From: an uncultured Bryobacterales bacterium
GTDB lineage: Bacteria > Acidobacteriota > Terriglobia > Bryobacterales > UBA6623
DNA: 64,000 bases
Direction: 5' to 3'
Assembly (NCBI GenBank): GCA_951813605.1
Contig: OX638379.1
Coordinates: 3,280,062-3,344,061, forward strand
The stretch's first letter is position 1, and every line of letters begins with the position of its first letter. Of the stretch, positions 27,115 through 37,400 are shown one piece after another. The translations under genes were made by a program, and so were the position numbers. A model generated the notes under the pieces. It made no database searches and was not told the origin of the DNA. It saw only the letters and a program-made list of their open reading frames with translations.

Positions 27115-30100
27115 CTACTCCAAGTACAGGAACTCGTTCGACGCGACGAGCGTCCGGCACAGACTCTGCCACGCGCGCAGGAGACGTTCCCCATTATCGG
27201 GATCCTGGCTGTTCAGTTTCGTTCCAACGCGTGCGATGAAGCGCAATGCTCGATCCGTTTCCGGCGCGGTGGGCAATCGGCCAAAGGCCATTTCATAGGC
27301 TTCACGGATCCGGCCAGCGTCGTCGAGGTGGGCGTTCCTCAGCAGACCGGCGGCCATATTGCTGGACTGCTCCATTACGACCGCGCTGTTCATCATGAAT
27401 AGCGCCTGAGGCGAGACCACCGTGGACTGCCGGTTCCCGTTGGAAACGCTTGGATCTCCGAAATCAAAGGCTTGGAACACATCGTAGAGCGAGCTCCGAA
27501 TCACAGGCAAGTACACCGCTCGCCGATTGACGTCGTAGTCGGTGGAGTCGCGGTTTCTGACGCTGGTGACGTACTCGCGGTCCTGGAACGTGAGCATCGA
27601 ACCACCCATTCTCAAGTCGAGCCCCTCGCCCACGGCCATGATCGCGTCACGAATGGCCTCGGCTTCGAGCCGCCGCCGATTCATGCGCCACAGCAGGTTG
27701 TTTTCTGGATCCACCCGAGCGGATTTCTGGTCGAAGGCCGTGCTCATATGATAGGTGCTCGATAGCATGATCAAGCGGTGCATGGCCTTGATCGACCATT
27801 TCTCCTCGATGAATCTTCGCGCCAGCCAATCAAGCAGGGGCTGGTTTGCGGGCCGGTCGCCGAGGCGACCGAAATTGTCCGTCGAAGGCACGATCCCTCG
27901 TCCGAAGTGCCATCGCCAAATGCGGTTGACCATGATCCGGCTGGTCAGGGGGTGGTCCTTGTGAGTCAGCCACCGCGCCAGTTCCAACCGGCCGCTAGTC
28001 TGGTCTCCGATCGGCGCCTGGCCCCCTGCGGCCAGGGCCCGGGGGAACTGCCGGGGGACCACTTCGCCCAAGTTGAGGTGGCTACCGCGCATGTGAATGG
28101 GCACGTCAGCGATCTTGCCTTCGGTGACTCCCATCGCGCGGGGGTACTCGGGGGTCGATTTCTCCAGAGCCTCGAGTTCTTGGTTCAGCCGCTCGATCGC
28201 GGTCCGGGTCTCCGCGGGATAATAGCGCGTTGCGTTCTCAGGGGCCCGGAATGGCCCGTATTCCTCGTAAAGCAGTTGGAGCAGCGCGTTGAGCGCCGGA
28301 TCAGCGAGTGCTGGTCTTCGGCCCGTTCCCATTTCGCCTTTAGTGGCCCCTTCATCCGGATCATCGTGGCGATGGCCTTCGGCATCAAGGGTCTTCCAGG
28401 CACGGTCAGCCCGATCGAACAGCTCTTGGTAGACGGCGGCCAACCCCTCTCGTGTGGACGGCCGTGCGCCTTCGAACAGAGTGGCCACCGGCGATTTCCA
28501 GCCAGACAGCGATTTGTAGTCCCCTGTTCCGAAAGCGTGCCAAGCGTAAAGCACCGACGAAGGCGCGCTATTCGACCATTGGATGCGTTCGGCCCACTGC
28601 AGCAAGATTCCCGGATTGAGGTCAAACTCGGAAGCAAGCTGGGCGCGAGTCTTGGGAATCGGCGTGCCCTCGGCGAGCGTATGGGGCGCCACCGCCAACT
28701 GAGTGAAATAGGGGAATCTGCCGTCAACCTCCAGGCGGATCGTGTTCTGACCCGGTTGGAAACGGAAGATTCCGATCACGTTCCACTCGTGCGGACCTGG
28801 TGATGAGGTCCGGTTCGTGACAGAAGGAGCACCCCCCCGGACCAGCTCTCCGTTGACGACAATGTCGAGTGAATGTGACTGTGCGGAAGCGTCGCGAAGC
28901 TCGAGCTGATAATATCCCTCTTGCCGCAGAGTCACGTCGTATTCCACGAAGTACGCCGCTTGTCCCGTATCAACCAGAACACTGGGATCATCGTCGTCCT
29001 TCGTGAATTTGGGGTCAGTATTGCCCCTGGCGAAATCGGTGCTCGTCGTGACGAAGACATCCGGCCTCTGCGCCGAACCGTGTCCACTTAGAACGGATCT
29101 GAGCTGAACAGCCTGCTGGTGCAGCAATGCAGTGCCAGCCAGCAAATACGCGCCCACTTTGCCGCGGGCGTCGTCTGCAATCTCCCGGTCAGCCGGTCTC
29201 GAATACCTGCGGATCTGATTCTGCTTGGCCTCGATCTCTTGCTGGTGAGCTTCGAGTCGCTTGCGTGTCCCTTCCGGGGCCAGCACATATTCGTGCCACT
29301 CCGCCACGACTTTGAATTCTTCCATCGTCTTTGAGCTCTTGAAGATTCCCGCCAGAGAATAGTAATCCGCCGTGGAAATGGGATCAAACTTGTGGTCGTG
29401 GCAGCGAGCACAACCGAGCGTCAAACCCAGCAGGGCGCGCCCTACCGTATCGATCTGCTCGTCGACGATATCCATTTCCATCTTGACCGGATCATCCTCG
29501 GCCAGCATCTTGGCACCCAATGCGATGAAGCCGGTGGCGATCTGACGCTCGTAGACGGCAGCCTCGTCCCCGCCTCCGCCTAACAGGTCCCCGGCCAACT
29601 GCTCATGGATGAATCGGTCATAGGGCATGTCCTTGTTGAAGGCGTCGATCACATAGTCGCGGTAGCGATAGGCGTTCTTGAATACGAGGTTCTCGTCTAA
29701 CCCGTTTGAGTCGGCATAGCGCGCCACATCAAGCCAGTGACGCCCCCAGCGCTCGCCATAGCGCGGTGAAGCGAGAAGTCTCTCCACCACACCCGCGAAT
29801 GCATCCGCCGAATCGTCAGCTAGGAATGCTTGGATCTGCTTGGGAGTCGGAGGCAGGCCGACCAGATCAAACGTGGCTCGACGGATTAAGGTGCGCTTGT
29901 CGGCCGGCGGCGCTGGTCGCAAGCCCCTTGCTTCGAGCGCTGCCAGCATCAAGGCATCAATTGGAGACCTCACCCATCGACGCTGCTTCACCTTGGGAAT
30001 GGAAGGATCCTGGGGGGCCCGAAAAGCCCACAAAGATACATCTGGGGATTCGTCCTCTTCCCCGGCAAGAGATTCGATTGCGTGGCCCCATGGCGCACCT

Positions 30101-30474
30101 AGCTTCACCCAAGTGGTCAGCGTCGCGATGTCCCGGTCATGGAGCCTGCCCGTCGGAGGCATTCGGAGCGCTTCATCGCGGTAGCGGATCGCGGATACAA
30201 GAAGACTATTCTCAGGTACTCCAGGCGAAACCGGTTGGCCGCGGCCCCCGCCCTTGCGAAAGCTCTCCTCGCTGTCCAGCCGTAGGCCTCCCATGGGCTG
30301 GGTTGAGCCGGAATGACAGGTGTAGCAATGGTCCACCAGAAGAGGCCGAACCTGATTCTCGAAGAACTCAGCGCCCCCGGGGGCCTGCGCCCAACTGAGG
30401 GTGACCACGCCAGTGGCAAGCATCGCAAGAAGGAGGGGGCGCCCGGGCGAGCGGGTCGGTGGCTCTCGGCTCAT
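27115..30474 (-). CDS. PSCyt1-DUF1549-DUF1553 multiheme protein with inserted sugar-binding-like module (cassette 1)
   Basis: This 1,119-residue exported protein has a signal peptide, then a PSCyt1 cytochrome domain with CYTCH at about residues 50-54 and the distal 'RMPPTGRL' Met. DUF1549 follows at about 165-390 (PIDALMLAALEARGL, 'RATFDLVGLPPTPKQIQAFL', 'RWGRHWLDVARYADSNGLDE') and contains a second heme motif, CARCH, before 'DHKFDP'. A beta-rich insert at about 480-620 ('AYFVEYDVTLRQEGYYQLEL', 'RLEVDGRFPYF') resembles a CBM6-type module and is absent from cassettes 2 and 3. DUF1553 ends the protein ('HPLTSRIMVNRIWRWHFGRG', 'LSSTYHMS'). The family is large in Planctomycetota and Solibacteres; function is not established. 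It is transcribed ahead of the DUF1501 gene. Confidence 0.93.
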   Translation of the reverse strand: MSREPPTRSPGRPLLLAMLATGVVTLSWAQAPGGAEFFENQVRPLLVDHCYTCHSGSTQPMGGLRLDSEESFRKGGGRGQPVSPGVPENSLLVSAIRYRDEALRMPPTGRLHDRDIATLTTWVKLGAPWGHAIESLAGEEDESPDVSLWAFRAPQDPSIPKVKQRRWVRSPIDALMLAALEARGLRPAPPADKRTLIRRATFDLVGLPPTPKQIQAFLADDSADAFAGVVERLLASPRYGERWGRHWLDVARYADSNGLDENLVFKNAYRYRDYVIDAFNKDMPYDRFIHEQLAGDLLGGGGDEAAVYERQIATGFIALGAKMLAEDDPVKMEMDIVDEQIDTVGRALLGLTLGCARCHDHKFDPISTADYYSLAGIFKSSKTMEEFKVVAEWHEYVLAPEGTRKRLEAHQQEIEAKQNQIRRYSRPADREIADDARGKVGAYLLAGTALLHQQAVQLRSVLSGHGSAQRPDVFVTTSTDFARGNTDPKFTKDDDDPSVLVDTGQAAYFVEYDVTLRQEGYYQLELRDASAQSHSLDIVVNGELVRGGAPSVTNRTSSPGPHEWNVIGIFRFQPGQNTIRLEVDGRFPYFTQLAVAPHTLAEGTPIPKTRAQLASEFDLNPGILLQWAERIQWSNSAPSSVLYAWHAFGTGDYKSLSGWKSPVATLFEGARPSTREGLAAVYQELFDRADRAWKTLDAEGHRHDDPDEGATKGEMGTGRRPALADPALNALLQLLYEEYGPFRAPENATRYYPAETRTAIERLNQELEALEKSTPEYPRAMGVTEGKIADVPIHMRGSHLNLGEVVPRQFPRALAAGGQAPIGDQTSGRLELARWLTHKDHPLTSRIMVNRIWRWHFGRGIVPSTDNFGRLGDRPANQPLLDWLARRFIEEKWSIKAMHRLIMLSSTYHMSTAFDQKSARVDPENNLLWRMNRRRLEAEAIRDAIMAVGEGLDLRMGGSMLTFQDREYVTSVRNRDSTDYDVNRRAVYLPVIRSSLYDVFQAFDFGDPSVSNGNRQSTVVSPQALFMMNSAVVMEQSSNMAAGLLRNAHLDDAGRIREAYEMAFGRLPTAPETDRALRFIARVGTKLNSQDPDNGERLLRAWQSLCRTLVASNEFLYLE

Positions 30475-30494
30475 CGGGACTTGATCTCCGGCGG

Positions 30495-31823
30495 CTACTG
30501 CCCGTTCCTGGAAGATTCAATGACCTCAAGCGCCTGCTGAATATCGGGGTCGTGAGGCTTCATGCTGAGCGCAGTGCGCAACTCGCGCTCGCCGTTTACC
30601 AGATCTCCCGAATGACAGTAGACCAAGCCCAGATTCTTATGCAGATCGGCTCGGATGCGGCACTCGCCACACAATTGGAGCGCCTCTTCGAGTTGCGCAA
30701 CGGCTTTGGGCCAATCGCGGGACTTAGCCGTGCGGATGGCGATGTTCGCGAGGCTTTCAGCGCGGTCCGCCATCTGGCTCTTTCGCTGCAAGGCAACGAA
30801 CCGGTCCTGGTACGTCTTTGCCAGGTCAGGATTCGTCCTCATGAGGCTGCGGGCTAGGTTGTAGAGCGCCTCGGAGTGATTGGGATTGGCCTCGACCGCT
30901 CTAGTCCAAGCCCCCACGCCTTGCTCCGTCCTTCCGAGGCTCTGGAAGTTCTGTCCCAACAGGTATAGGGCATCTGCGTGTTTCGGTTGCAAAGCCAGCA
31001 GTCGGGCGAGGTGTTCCGAAGAACGCTCGAGTTCTCCGAGTTGTTCTTCCGCCCGAGCCAGCAGGTAAAGCGCGTTGCCGTTTGTCGCATCCAGCCGGAC
31101 TGCAACTTCTAGCTCCGGTTTCGCTTCGCCGTGGCGTTTCAGGTCGACCAGTATGCGTCCCTTGTTGTACCGAGCGGCTGCGGAATCTGGGATCAGGCGG
31201 ACGGCCTCGGCAAACTCTGCCAACGCCGCATCGAGCTGGAACTGATCGGCGAGCGCGACCCCCAGATTTATCCGGGCCTGCCCCGAATTCGGGTTCATCG
31301 AAACGACCCTGCGAAACGCCTCGATGGACTGTGTCCTGCCCAGTCGAGTCTGCACCATGCCCAGCGCGGTGATCGCCCGCTCGTTGCCTGCATCCAGCTG
31401 AACGGCCTTCTGCAGCTCGCTTTCGGCCTCCCGAAAGCGTCCCTGTTCGGCGAGCAGCAGTCCGAGGGCAATATAGGCATCAACGTATTGTGAATTGCGC
31501 TCGATCGCTTGAAAAAGCAGCTTCTCGGCGGCTTCGTGTGCACCCATCCGCCCATATAGAACACCAAGATTGGTCCGGGCTTCGACGAAATCGGGTTCGA
31601 TTGACAACGCCTCCTTGAACGCCTCCTCCGCGCAGGCCAGCTGTTGCCGCTCTGCGTAGTAGCCGCCCAAGGTGTTGTGGAAGATGGGTGATGCCGAGCC
31701 AAGAGGAATCCTCTGAATTTCAGCAGGAACAGCACAGTCTGGATCTGCTTGGCCCAACAGCGGAGATGCCAGCAACAAGACGGTTGCTGCAGTGCAACAG
31801 CAGTCGAGCGTACGACTTGGCAC
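30495..31823 (-). CDS. Exported TPR-repeat protein
   Basis: This 442-residue protein has a signal peptide (TLDCCCTAATVLLLASPLLG) followed by about eleven tetratricopeptide repeats. Examples are 'NLGVLYGRMGAHEAAEKLLF', 'ALGLLLAEQGRFREAESELQ' and 'YLLGQNFQSLGRTEQGVGAW'. TPRs form a solenoid for protein-protein contact, so a periplasmic scaffold role is likely. The stop lies 20 bp before the start of the cytochrome gene, and the ASPIC/UnbV gene ends 191 bp upstream. The three or four genes probably form one transcription unit. TPR plus FG-GAP/ASPIC-UnbV pairs recur in acidobacterial genomes. Confidence 0.9.
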   Translation of the reverse strand: MPSRTLDCCCTAATVLLLASPLLGQADPDCAVPAEIQRIPLGSASPIFHNTLGGYYAERQQLACAEEAFKEALSIEPDFVEARTNLGVLYGRMGAHEAAEKLLFQAIERNSQYVDAYIALGLLLAEQGRFREAESELQKAVQLDAGNERAITALGMVQTRLGRTQSIEAFRRVVSMNPNSGQARINLGVALADQFQLDAALAEFAEAVRLIPDSAAARYNKGRILVDLKRHGEAKPELEVAVRLDATNGNALYLLARAEEQLGELERSSEHLARLLALQPKHADALYLLGQNFQSLGRTEQGVGAWTRAVEANPNHSEALYNLARSLMRTNPDLAKTYQDRFVALQRKSQMADRAESLANIAIRTAKSRDWPKAVAQLEEALQLCGECRIRADLHKNLGLVYCHSGDLVNGERELRTALSMKPHDPDIQQALEVIESSRNGQ

Positions 31824-32014
31824 GATATCGTAATCCTACAAAGGAGGCAGTGGAATGTCAACGAGAATGCTCCTCTTCAAAGACGACGCAGTCGGCCTCT
31901 CATTGGTCATCTGCGGTTCAGCCCTGCGGGTATTTCTCCGATTGCCGACCAGCACTTCCCGACGGATCGGCTTGCTCGGCAGCCGTCCGGACCGGAGTCG
32001 CATAATCGAGGGAA

Positions 32015-33844
32015 TCACGGCTCTCCGGTTGCAAGATTCTGGGATTTCACCACTCCTTGGCCTTCGCGAATGGTGACCCATTGGTTCGCCTCTACCGAAT
32101 CGATCTCCTCTCTCGCGCCATCTGGCCAACGCACACTCAGTCTTGCGGTGGTTGCTTGCCCCATTCCGAAGTGAACGCGGAAGTCTCCCTGTGAGATATG
32201 GAAGCCGCCGCTGCGAACTTCATCGATCTGCCGCCGGGTGGCCGCGGTGAGCGTCAATCGAGCGCCGATAGCATCGCGTCCGGAAGCGGTCTTGACCTCG
32301 ACCAGCACTGAGTTGCCTGCGGGAGCCTTGCTCTTCAGCAACGACGGCGGCTGGTGCATATTGACGACGACGATTTCAAGGTCACCATCGTTGTCGAGGT
32401 CGCCTAGCGCGATTCCGCGTGACGAATGCCGGGCCAGGATGCCCGGTCCTGCCTGCCGAGAGATGTCATGAAACTGATCGTCCCCGCGGTTCCAGTAAAG
32501 AACGCGTTGCTGGTTGAAGTCCTCATTAAGCGGCGAGTCGTCGACCTCTGGGAATACATGTCCGTTCGCTTCGAAAATGTCTTTCCGCCCGTCATGATCA
32601 AAATCCAGGAACGCGGTGCCCCAGCCCAGGTACTTCGTATTCACCGCAAGCCCGGCGGCTTCGGTTGCATCGGTAAACAGGCCGTCTCCAGCGTTCCTGT
32701 ACAGGGTTGGCGTGTCGTCAGAGAAATTGGTCTTGAAGATATCGAGGAGGCCGTCGTGGTTGTAGTCGCCAGCTGTGGCCCCCATGCCCGCTTGCGCGCG
32801 ACCGTGCTCGTTATAGGCGGTGCCTGAGATGACCCCGAATTCCCCGAACGTTCCGTCACGTTCGTTTCGATAGAAGAGGCTCGCAGTGGAGTCGCACGCT
32901 ACGTAGACGTCCACCCACTCGTCGTTGTCGAAATCGCCGGTCAACGCAGTGAAGCCGTAATAGCTTTTCTCGACAGCAACGCCCGACTCAACCGAGACAT
33001 CCGCAAAGCGTCCATGTCCGTCGTTGTGGAACAGCGACATCGTTTCGCCCGGCAGTCCGCGGGGGCCGCAGTAGACGGGAAGCCCCTTCCAGACGCAATG
33101 GCCGGCATCGCCGGGCCGAGGAGCCGTGTCTAGGTCGAACTCCAGATAGTTGGCGACAAACAGGTCGAGATGGCCGTCACGGTCATAGTCGAGGAATGCG
33201 CAACCGGTGCTCCAGCGGGACTGCGGAGACGCCAGGCCTCTGGCCTCGGTCTCGTCAAGAAATGTCGTATCTCCTTGATTTCGGTACAGCACGTTCTTTC
33301 CCCAGTGGGTGACAAAGAGGTCGATGTTCCCGTCATTGTCAAAATCGCCGGCACACACTCCCTGGCCCCAGCCCGAGTGGAGCAGGCCCGAGTTGGGGGT
33401 CACATCTTCAAAACGCAGGCCGCCGAGATTCTTGTAGAGGTAGTGCTCGACTTCTTCGTCCGCCGTGTCCAGGCGGCTGGCGTTCACGAGAAAAATGTCC
33501 TGTAGGCCGTCGTTGTCATAGTCGAAGATCGCGACGCCCGTGCCCGTTGTTTCAAGAATGTATTGTTTTTTCTTCTCGGCACCTGAAACGTTGATCCCCG
33601 TCAGTCCGGCCTCTTGAGCGAGGTCGCGGTAGTCGACCGCGGGAAGCACCGTCCCCTCTGGCAACGGGCGTGCCGCCCGCGCCACCGCGCCACTCGTCGC
33701 GACACCTTGCGCCCTGGCCTGCCCGGAGAATCCACCCATCAGGCAGACAACCCCGAGTCCGAAGTTGAGAGCGAAAGCCACTTGGGAACGAGCCAGAAGC
33801 CCGATTGGGCCGATTCGGACGCCCATTTGGAAGACCAATCTCAT
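32015..33844 (-). CDS. FG-GAP/ASPIC-UnbV (CRTAC1-like) exported protein
   Basis: About 609 residues with an N-terminal hydrophobic signal (VAFALNFGLGVVCLMGG). Seven calcium-binding FG-GAP-type repeats build a propeller: 'FDYDNDGLQDIFLVNA', 'DFDNDGNIDLFVTHWG', 'DYDRDGHLDLFVANY', 'DFDNDEWVDVYVACD', 'DYNHDGLLDIFKTN', 'DFDHDGRKDIFEANG' and 'DLDNDGDLEIVVVN'. The C-terminus is an ASPIC/UnbV domain ('DAIGARLTLTAATRRQIDEV', 'FHISQGDFRVHFGMG', 'LSVRWPDGAREEI'). Such proteins are thought to be surface adhesins or glycan binders; catalysis is unproven. Start choice is uncertain: ATG 33844 is used, with GTG 33874 in frame upstream. An Oar-like receptor gene lies upstream on the same strand, and a TPR gene follows. 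Confidence 0.88.
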   Translation of the reverse strand: MRLVFQMGVRIGPIGLLARSQVAFALNFGLGVVCLMGGFSGQARAQGVATSGAVARAARPLPEGTVLPAVDYRDLAQEAGLTGINVSGAEKKKQYILETTGTGVAIFDYDNDGLQDIFLVNASRLDTADEEVEHYLYKNLGGLRFEDVTPNSGLLHSGWGQGVCAGDFDNDGNIDLFVTHWGKNVLYRNQGDTTFLDETEARGLASPQSRWSTGCAFLDYDRDGHLDLFVANYLEFDLDTAPRPGDAGHCVWKGLPVYCGPRGLPGETMSLFHNDGHGRFADVSVESGVAVEKSYYGFTALTGDFDNDEWVDVYVACDSTASLFYRNERDGTFGEFGVISGTAYNEHGRAQAGMGATAGDYNHDGLLDIFKTNFSDDTPTLYRNAGDGLFTDATEAAGLAVNTKYLGWGTAFLDFDHDGRKDIFEANGHVFPEVDDSPLNEDFNQQRVLYWNRGDDQFHDISRQAGPGILARHSSRGIALGDLDNDGDLEIVVVNMHQPPSLLKSKAPAGNSVLVEVKTASGRDAIGARLTLTAATRRQIDEVRSGGFHISQGDFRVHFGMGQATTARLSVRWPDGAREEIDSVEANQWVTIREGQGVVKSQNLATGEP

Positions 33845-34435
33845 CGCACTGGCGATTGACCTGCCGGAGACCACTTGACTCGCTGGTCCGGGTTCATCCA
33901 GGCGCTGTGCAGCCGCCGCCGTCCTTCGTCAACTGATCGACCGAAGCGCGTGTCATTTCCCCCAAGTCCCTGCCTGGGCCCCACCGGGCTAAGGTTTGTG
34001 TCCCGCGGGTTTTGCCGCATGGTCCCCGACCGGGCCAGTTGGCCCGGCGAACAGGCCCCCGTTGCCGCACCCCTAGGGACGCCTGCGATTGATACCTGCC
34101 GTGCCAGTTGTTCCAATTCAAGCCGCCGTGTCGCTTTGAGGGGGTCGGGTTGGGACACCGCGTCGGCGGCCTTAGAGAGTCGAGAATCCGACCAGTCCCG
34201 ACTTGCATGCGTGTCAGACAGAACGTGATCCCAATTCCGCCACACACGATTCAGAGCATCCGAGGTTGGATGACGGCAGTTGCAAATCCAAACCGGATCG
34301 GCGGAGTCCCTGCGCGTACGAGACGAAGTGGCGTTCGACCACTTCCGCCCCTCGCCGTTTGCGTACCGCGACCCGGCGAACTTCCTCCACATGAAAGTGG
34401 GTCTGGGGCTGTCGCCACCAGACCCGAACAGGCGA
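33845..34435. other. 590-bp intergenic region between receptor and FG-GAP gene
   Basis: No gene recognised. It holds an 18-bp inverted repeat (see 34030-34047) and presumably the promoter of the FG-GAP/TPR/cytochrome unit. Confidence 0.4.
34030..34047. promoter_or_regulatory. Perfect 8+8 bp inverted repeat CCGGGCCA-GT-TGGCCCGG
   Basis: A perfect palindrome with a 2-base centre lies in the gap between two same-strand genes. It lacks a following T tract, so it is not a standard terminator. It could be an operator half-site pair or a structural hairpin. Confidence 0.35.
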
Positions 34436-37400
34436 TCAGAAAACGATCTTTGCCCCCAGTTGAATGATCCGCGGGTCGTTGGCCGTGCTCAGCACACGCC
34501 CGAAGGTTGTCGTGCCGCTGAAATTCCGGCCGGGTGTGCCGTAAACGGGCGAATTGAACGCGTTGAATGCCTCTATGCGAATCTCCAGGCTCTTCGCTTC
34601 CCCCAAAGGAAACTGTCGGAACACCGAAAAATCAAAGTTCAGCACACCGTCGGTCCGGAGGGTGTTGCGCCCGACATTTCCAAACGTAAACGCCGCTGGC
34701 GCTTCGTAGGCGGATTGGTTGAACCATCGCTCCGGTGTCGGGTTGGATAGTTCGGGATTCCCCACCAGATTGACGCGCATATAGTTCCTTGCGTTTCCGG
34801 TGTTGGCGATATCTCCGCTGATTACCAGCGTATAAGGCTGGCCGGAGCGGGCTGTCGTGATGCTGTTCAGCTGCCAGTTCCCGATGATGTGGTTGAGCAC
34901 AGCACTGTCGGAACGGAATTTCTTTCCCGGACCGAACGGAAGTTGGTAGGTCCAGTTCAGACTCATCACTTGGGTGAGGTCGAATCCCGAGACACCCCGG
35001 TCGAGATTGAAGTTGTAGGGGTCCTGAATTGCGCAGCCCTCAACGAACCAGCCTGAACACCCGATGTCAAGGGCCTTGGAGTACGTGTAGGACAGCATGT
35101 AGGCAAGCCCGTTCGAGTACTTTCTGTTGAGCATGAGTTGCAGGGCATGGTAAGTGCTCCGGCTCCAGGCCCGGTCATAGTACGTCGGCCGGATGTACGG
35201 AAAAGGCGCCCGGTCCTGCGGATTGCCGGGGCCGGGTGTCTGCCCAACGTTATAGAGTCCACCTAGGTCCAGCCGCTTCGTTCCGGAGCCGACGTAATTC
35301 GCGGAGAGCAGCGTCGTGGAATTTAGCTGATGCTGGAGCCCGAAGTTCCATTGCATCGAATATGGGTTCTTCAGATAGGGATCCAGGAACCAAGATGTCT
35401 GGTTGAACGGGGTGGGATCCGGGAAAACCAAGTCCTTGACCGGCGCCAGTCCCGGGATCGTAGGACGGGGCGCTTCGGGGAGCGGGTTGTTGATCGCAAG
35501 CTTTCTCTGCACACCGACACTGGGCCAGCTCCCGGTGTAGTTCTCGGCCATCTGAATCACGGCCGCATAGCTCTCAAAGTAGATGCCGAAAGACGCCCGA
35601 ATTGCGGTTCTTGGTGCAAGGCGGTAGGCCAAGCCCAAGCGAGGTTGCCAGTTGTCGGTGAAATTATTCACCAGCCTGCCGCGCGGGTCAAGTTCCACAT
35701 TCGGGGGAAGCACGCCTCCCGGGATGCAGGGTGGTGCCTGCCGTTCTTCGCAAGAGGGGGACTGTACTTGCAGAAGGTATACTCCCCGGCTGAGGTCATA
35801 GTTGCCGACCTCCATATTTCCGTCTTCCGGCTTGCCCTGGGGGGGAACCTTCGTATGGTCGTATCGCAAGCCTATGTTGACCGTCAACTTGGGCGTTGCT
35901 TTCCACTGATCCTGGAAGTAGAACCCCATCACGGCCCCGCGGCGAAACGTGGTCAAGACGTTCCGGATCGCGTAGGCAGACGGAACGTCAAGAAGGAACG
36001 ACGCCAGCTGGCTCCCGGTGTTGCCCGGATTCCCCGGATCGCTGGTTTGGAACGGGAGGTAACTCGAGTATGCGTCGTTGATCCCGCTGACATACCCCAG
36101 GCTGTTGTATTCGGCCCCCATTTTGAAGGTATGTCCTCCCCAGATCTTCGAATAGTTCCCCTTGTACTGCCAGCTCCCTACAGGACCGTGGGGACTATTG
36201 CCCTCCCCACCACTGAACCAGTTCAGCACGTTCAAACCCGGTACCCTGGTCGGATCGGTGCCGATGAAATTGCAGCAGAAGTCATTGGCGAATCCGACCT
36301 GCTGAGCGAAGTCGTCGGATAGGGAGCGGAAGTCTCTTCGATTAAGGACTGTGTACCGGTTGCGCCCGAACTGCAGCTGCATCAAGCTGGACGGGCCGAA
36401 AGTATGGACCCAGCTCACACCTGTGTTCAGAGCGAGAAAAGTCGAAGTGTTTTCCAGCGCCGGCCGACCACCCGACCTGGCGGTCACCAAATCGGTGACG
36501 CTGTAGCGGAACCACAAGGAATCCTTCGGTCCTACGGTGTGGTCTACCCGGGCGCTGTACTCATGCTGATTCTGAGTTACCGGGGTGCCGTCCTGCGCGT
36601 TGCGACCCGGCTGGCCCGTGGCAATCGGAGACGGCAGTGTGTTTTGGGCAAATAGCAGCGTCCCCGGGGTGATGCGAGCAGTAGGAATGACGTTGTTAGC
36701 GAAGGGGGTGCGCATGAACGCTCCCGGATTCCCGGGGTCCGCCATCGTGCTGAATGGATCAAAGATCTGGCGGACCTCATCGCTGAGATCTCCGTTCAGG
36801 TTGGCCGACGTTGGCACCCGGAAGAATCTTTGGTCGGGCCGACGATACCGAAAGCCTTGGTAGCTGCCGTAGAAGAACGTCCTGTTCTTCAGAATCGGCC
36901 CACCACCGGAGGCTCCGTATTGGTGCTGTTTGAAAGGAGTGACCTCCGGTTGAAAGGTGTTGCGCGCATCAAAGGCGTCGTTTCGGCCGTAATACCAAGT
37001 GGTGCCGTGTACCGAGTTGGTTCCCGACTTTGTAACGACATTGACGATTCCGCCCATGGCGCCGCCAAACTCTGCCTGGTCGTTATGGGACTGGACTTTG
37101 AATTCCTGGATCGCATCAATCACGGGATTCACCGCGGGTGTGCTGACCATGAGGCCTTGGTTGATGACCCCGTCGATCATCCAGAAATTACTGCGGTTGG
37201 TCTGTCCGTTGATCGAAGGAAAAACGAACTCGCCAATGGCTGCGGTGGCGAATCCACCGGCATTCTGGGCCACGCTGACGGGCGCCGCCCCCGGGGTGAG
37301 GGCAAGCAACTGCGTGAAATTCCGTCCGTTCAAGGGCAGGTCCATCACCTGCCTCTGTTCGACGACGGCCCCTAGTTCCGCGGTTGAACTCTGGACTTCC

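Noticed and set aside
27778..28803. 341-codon plus-strand frame opposite the cytochrome-DUF1553 gene
   Set aside because: Antisense shadow of a well-supported coding region.
35330..36322. 330-codon plus-strand frame opposite the Oar-like receptor
   Set aside because: Antisense shadow; composition mirrors the receptor codons.
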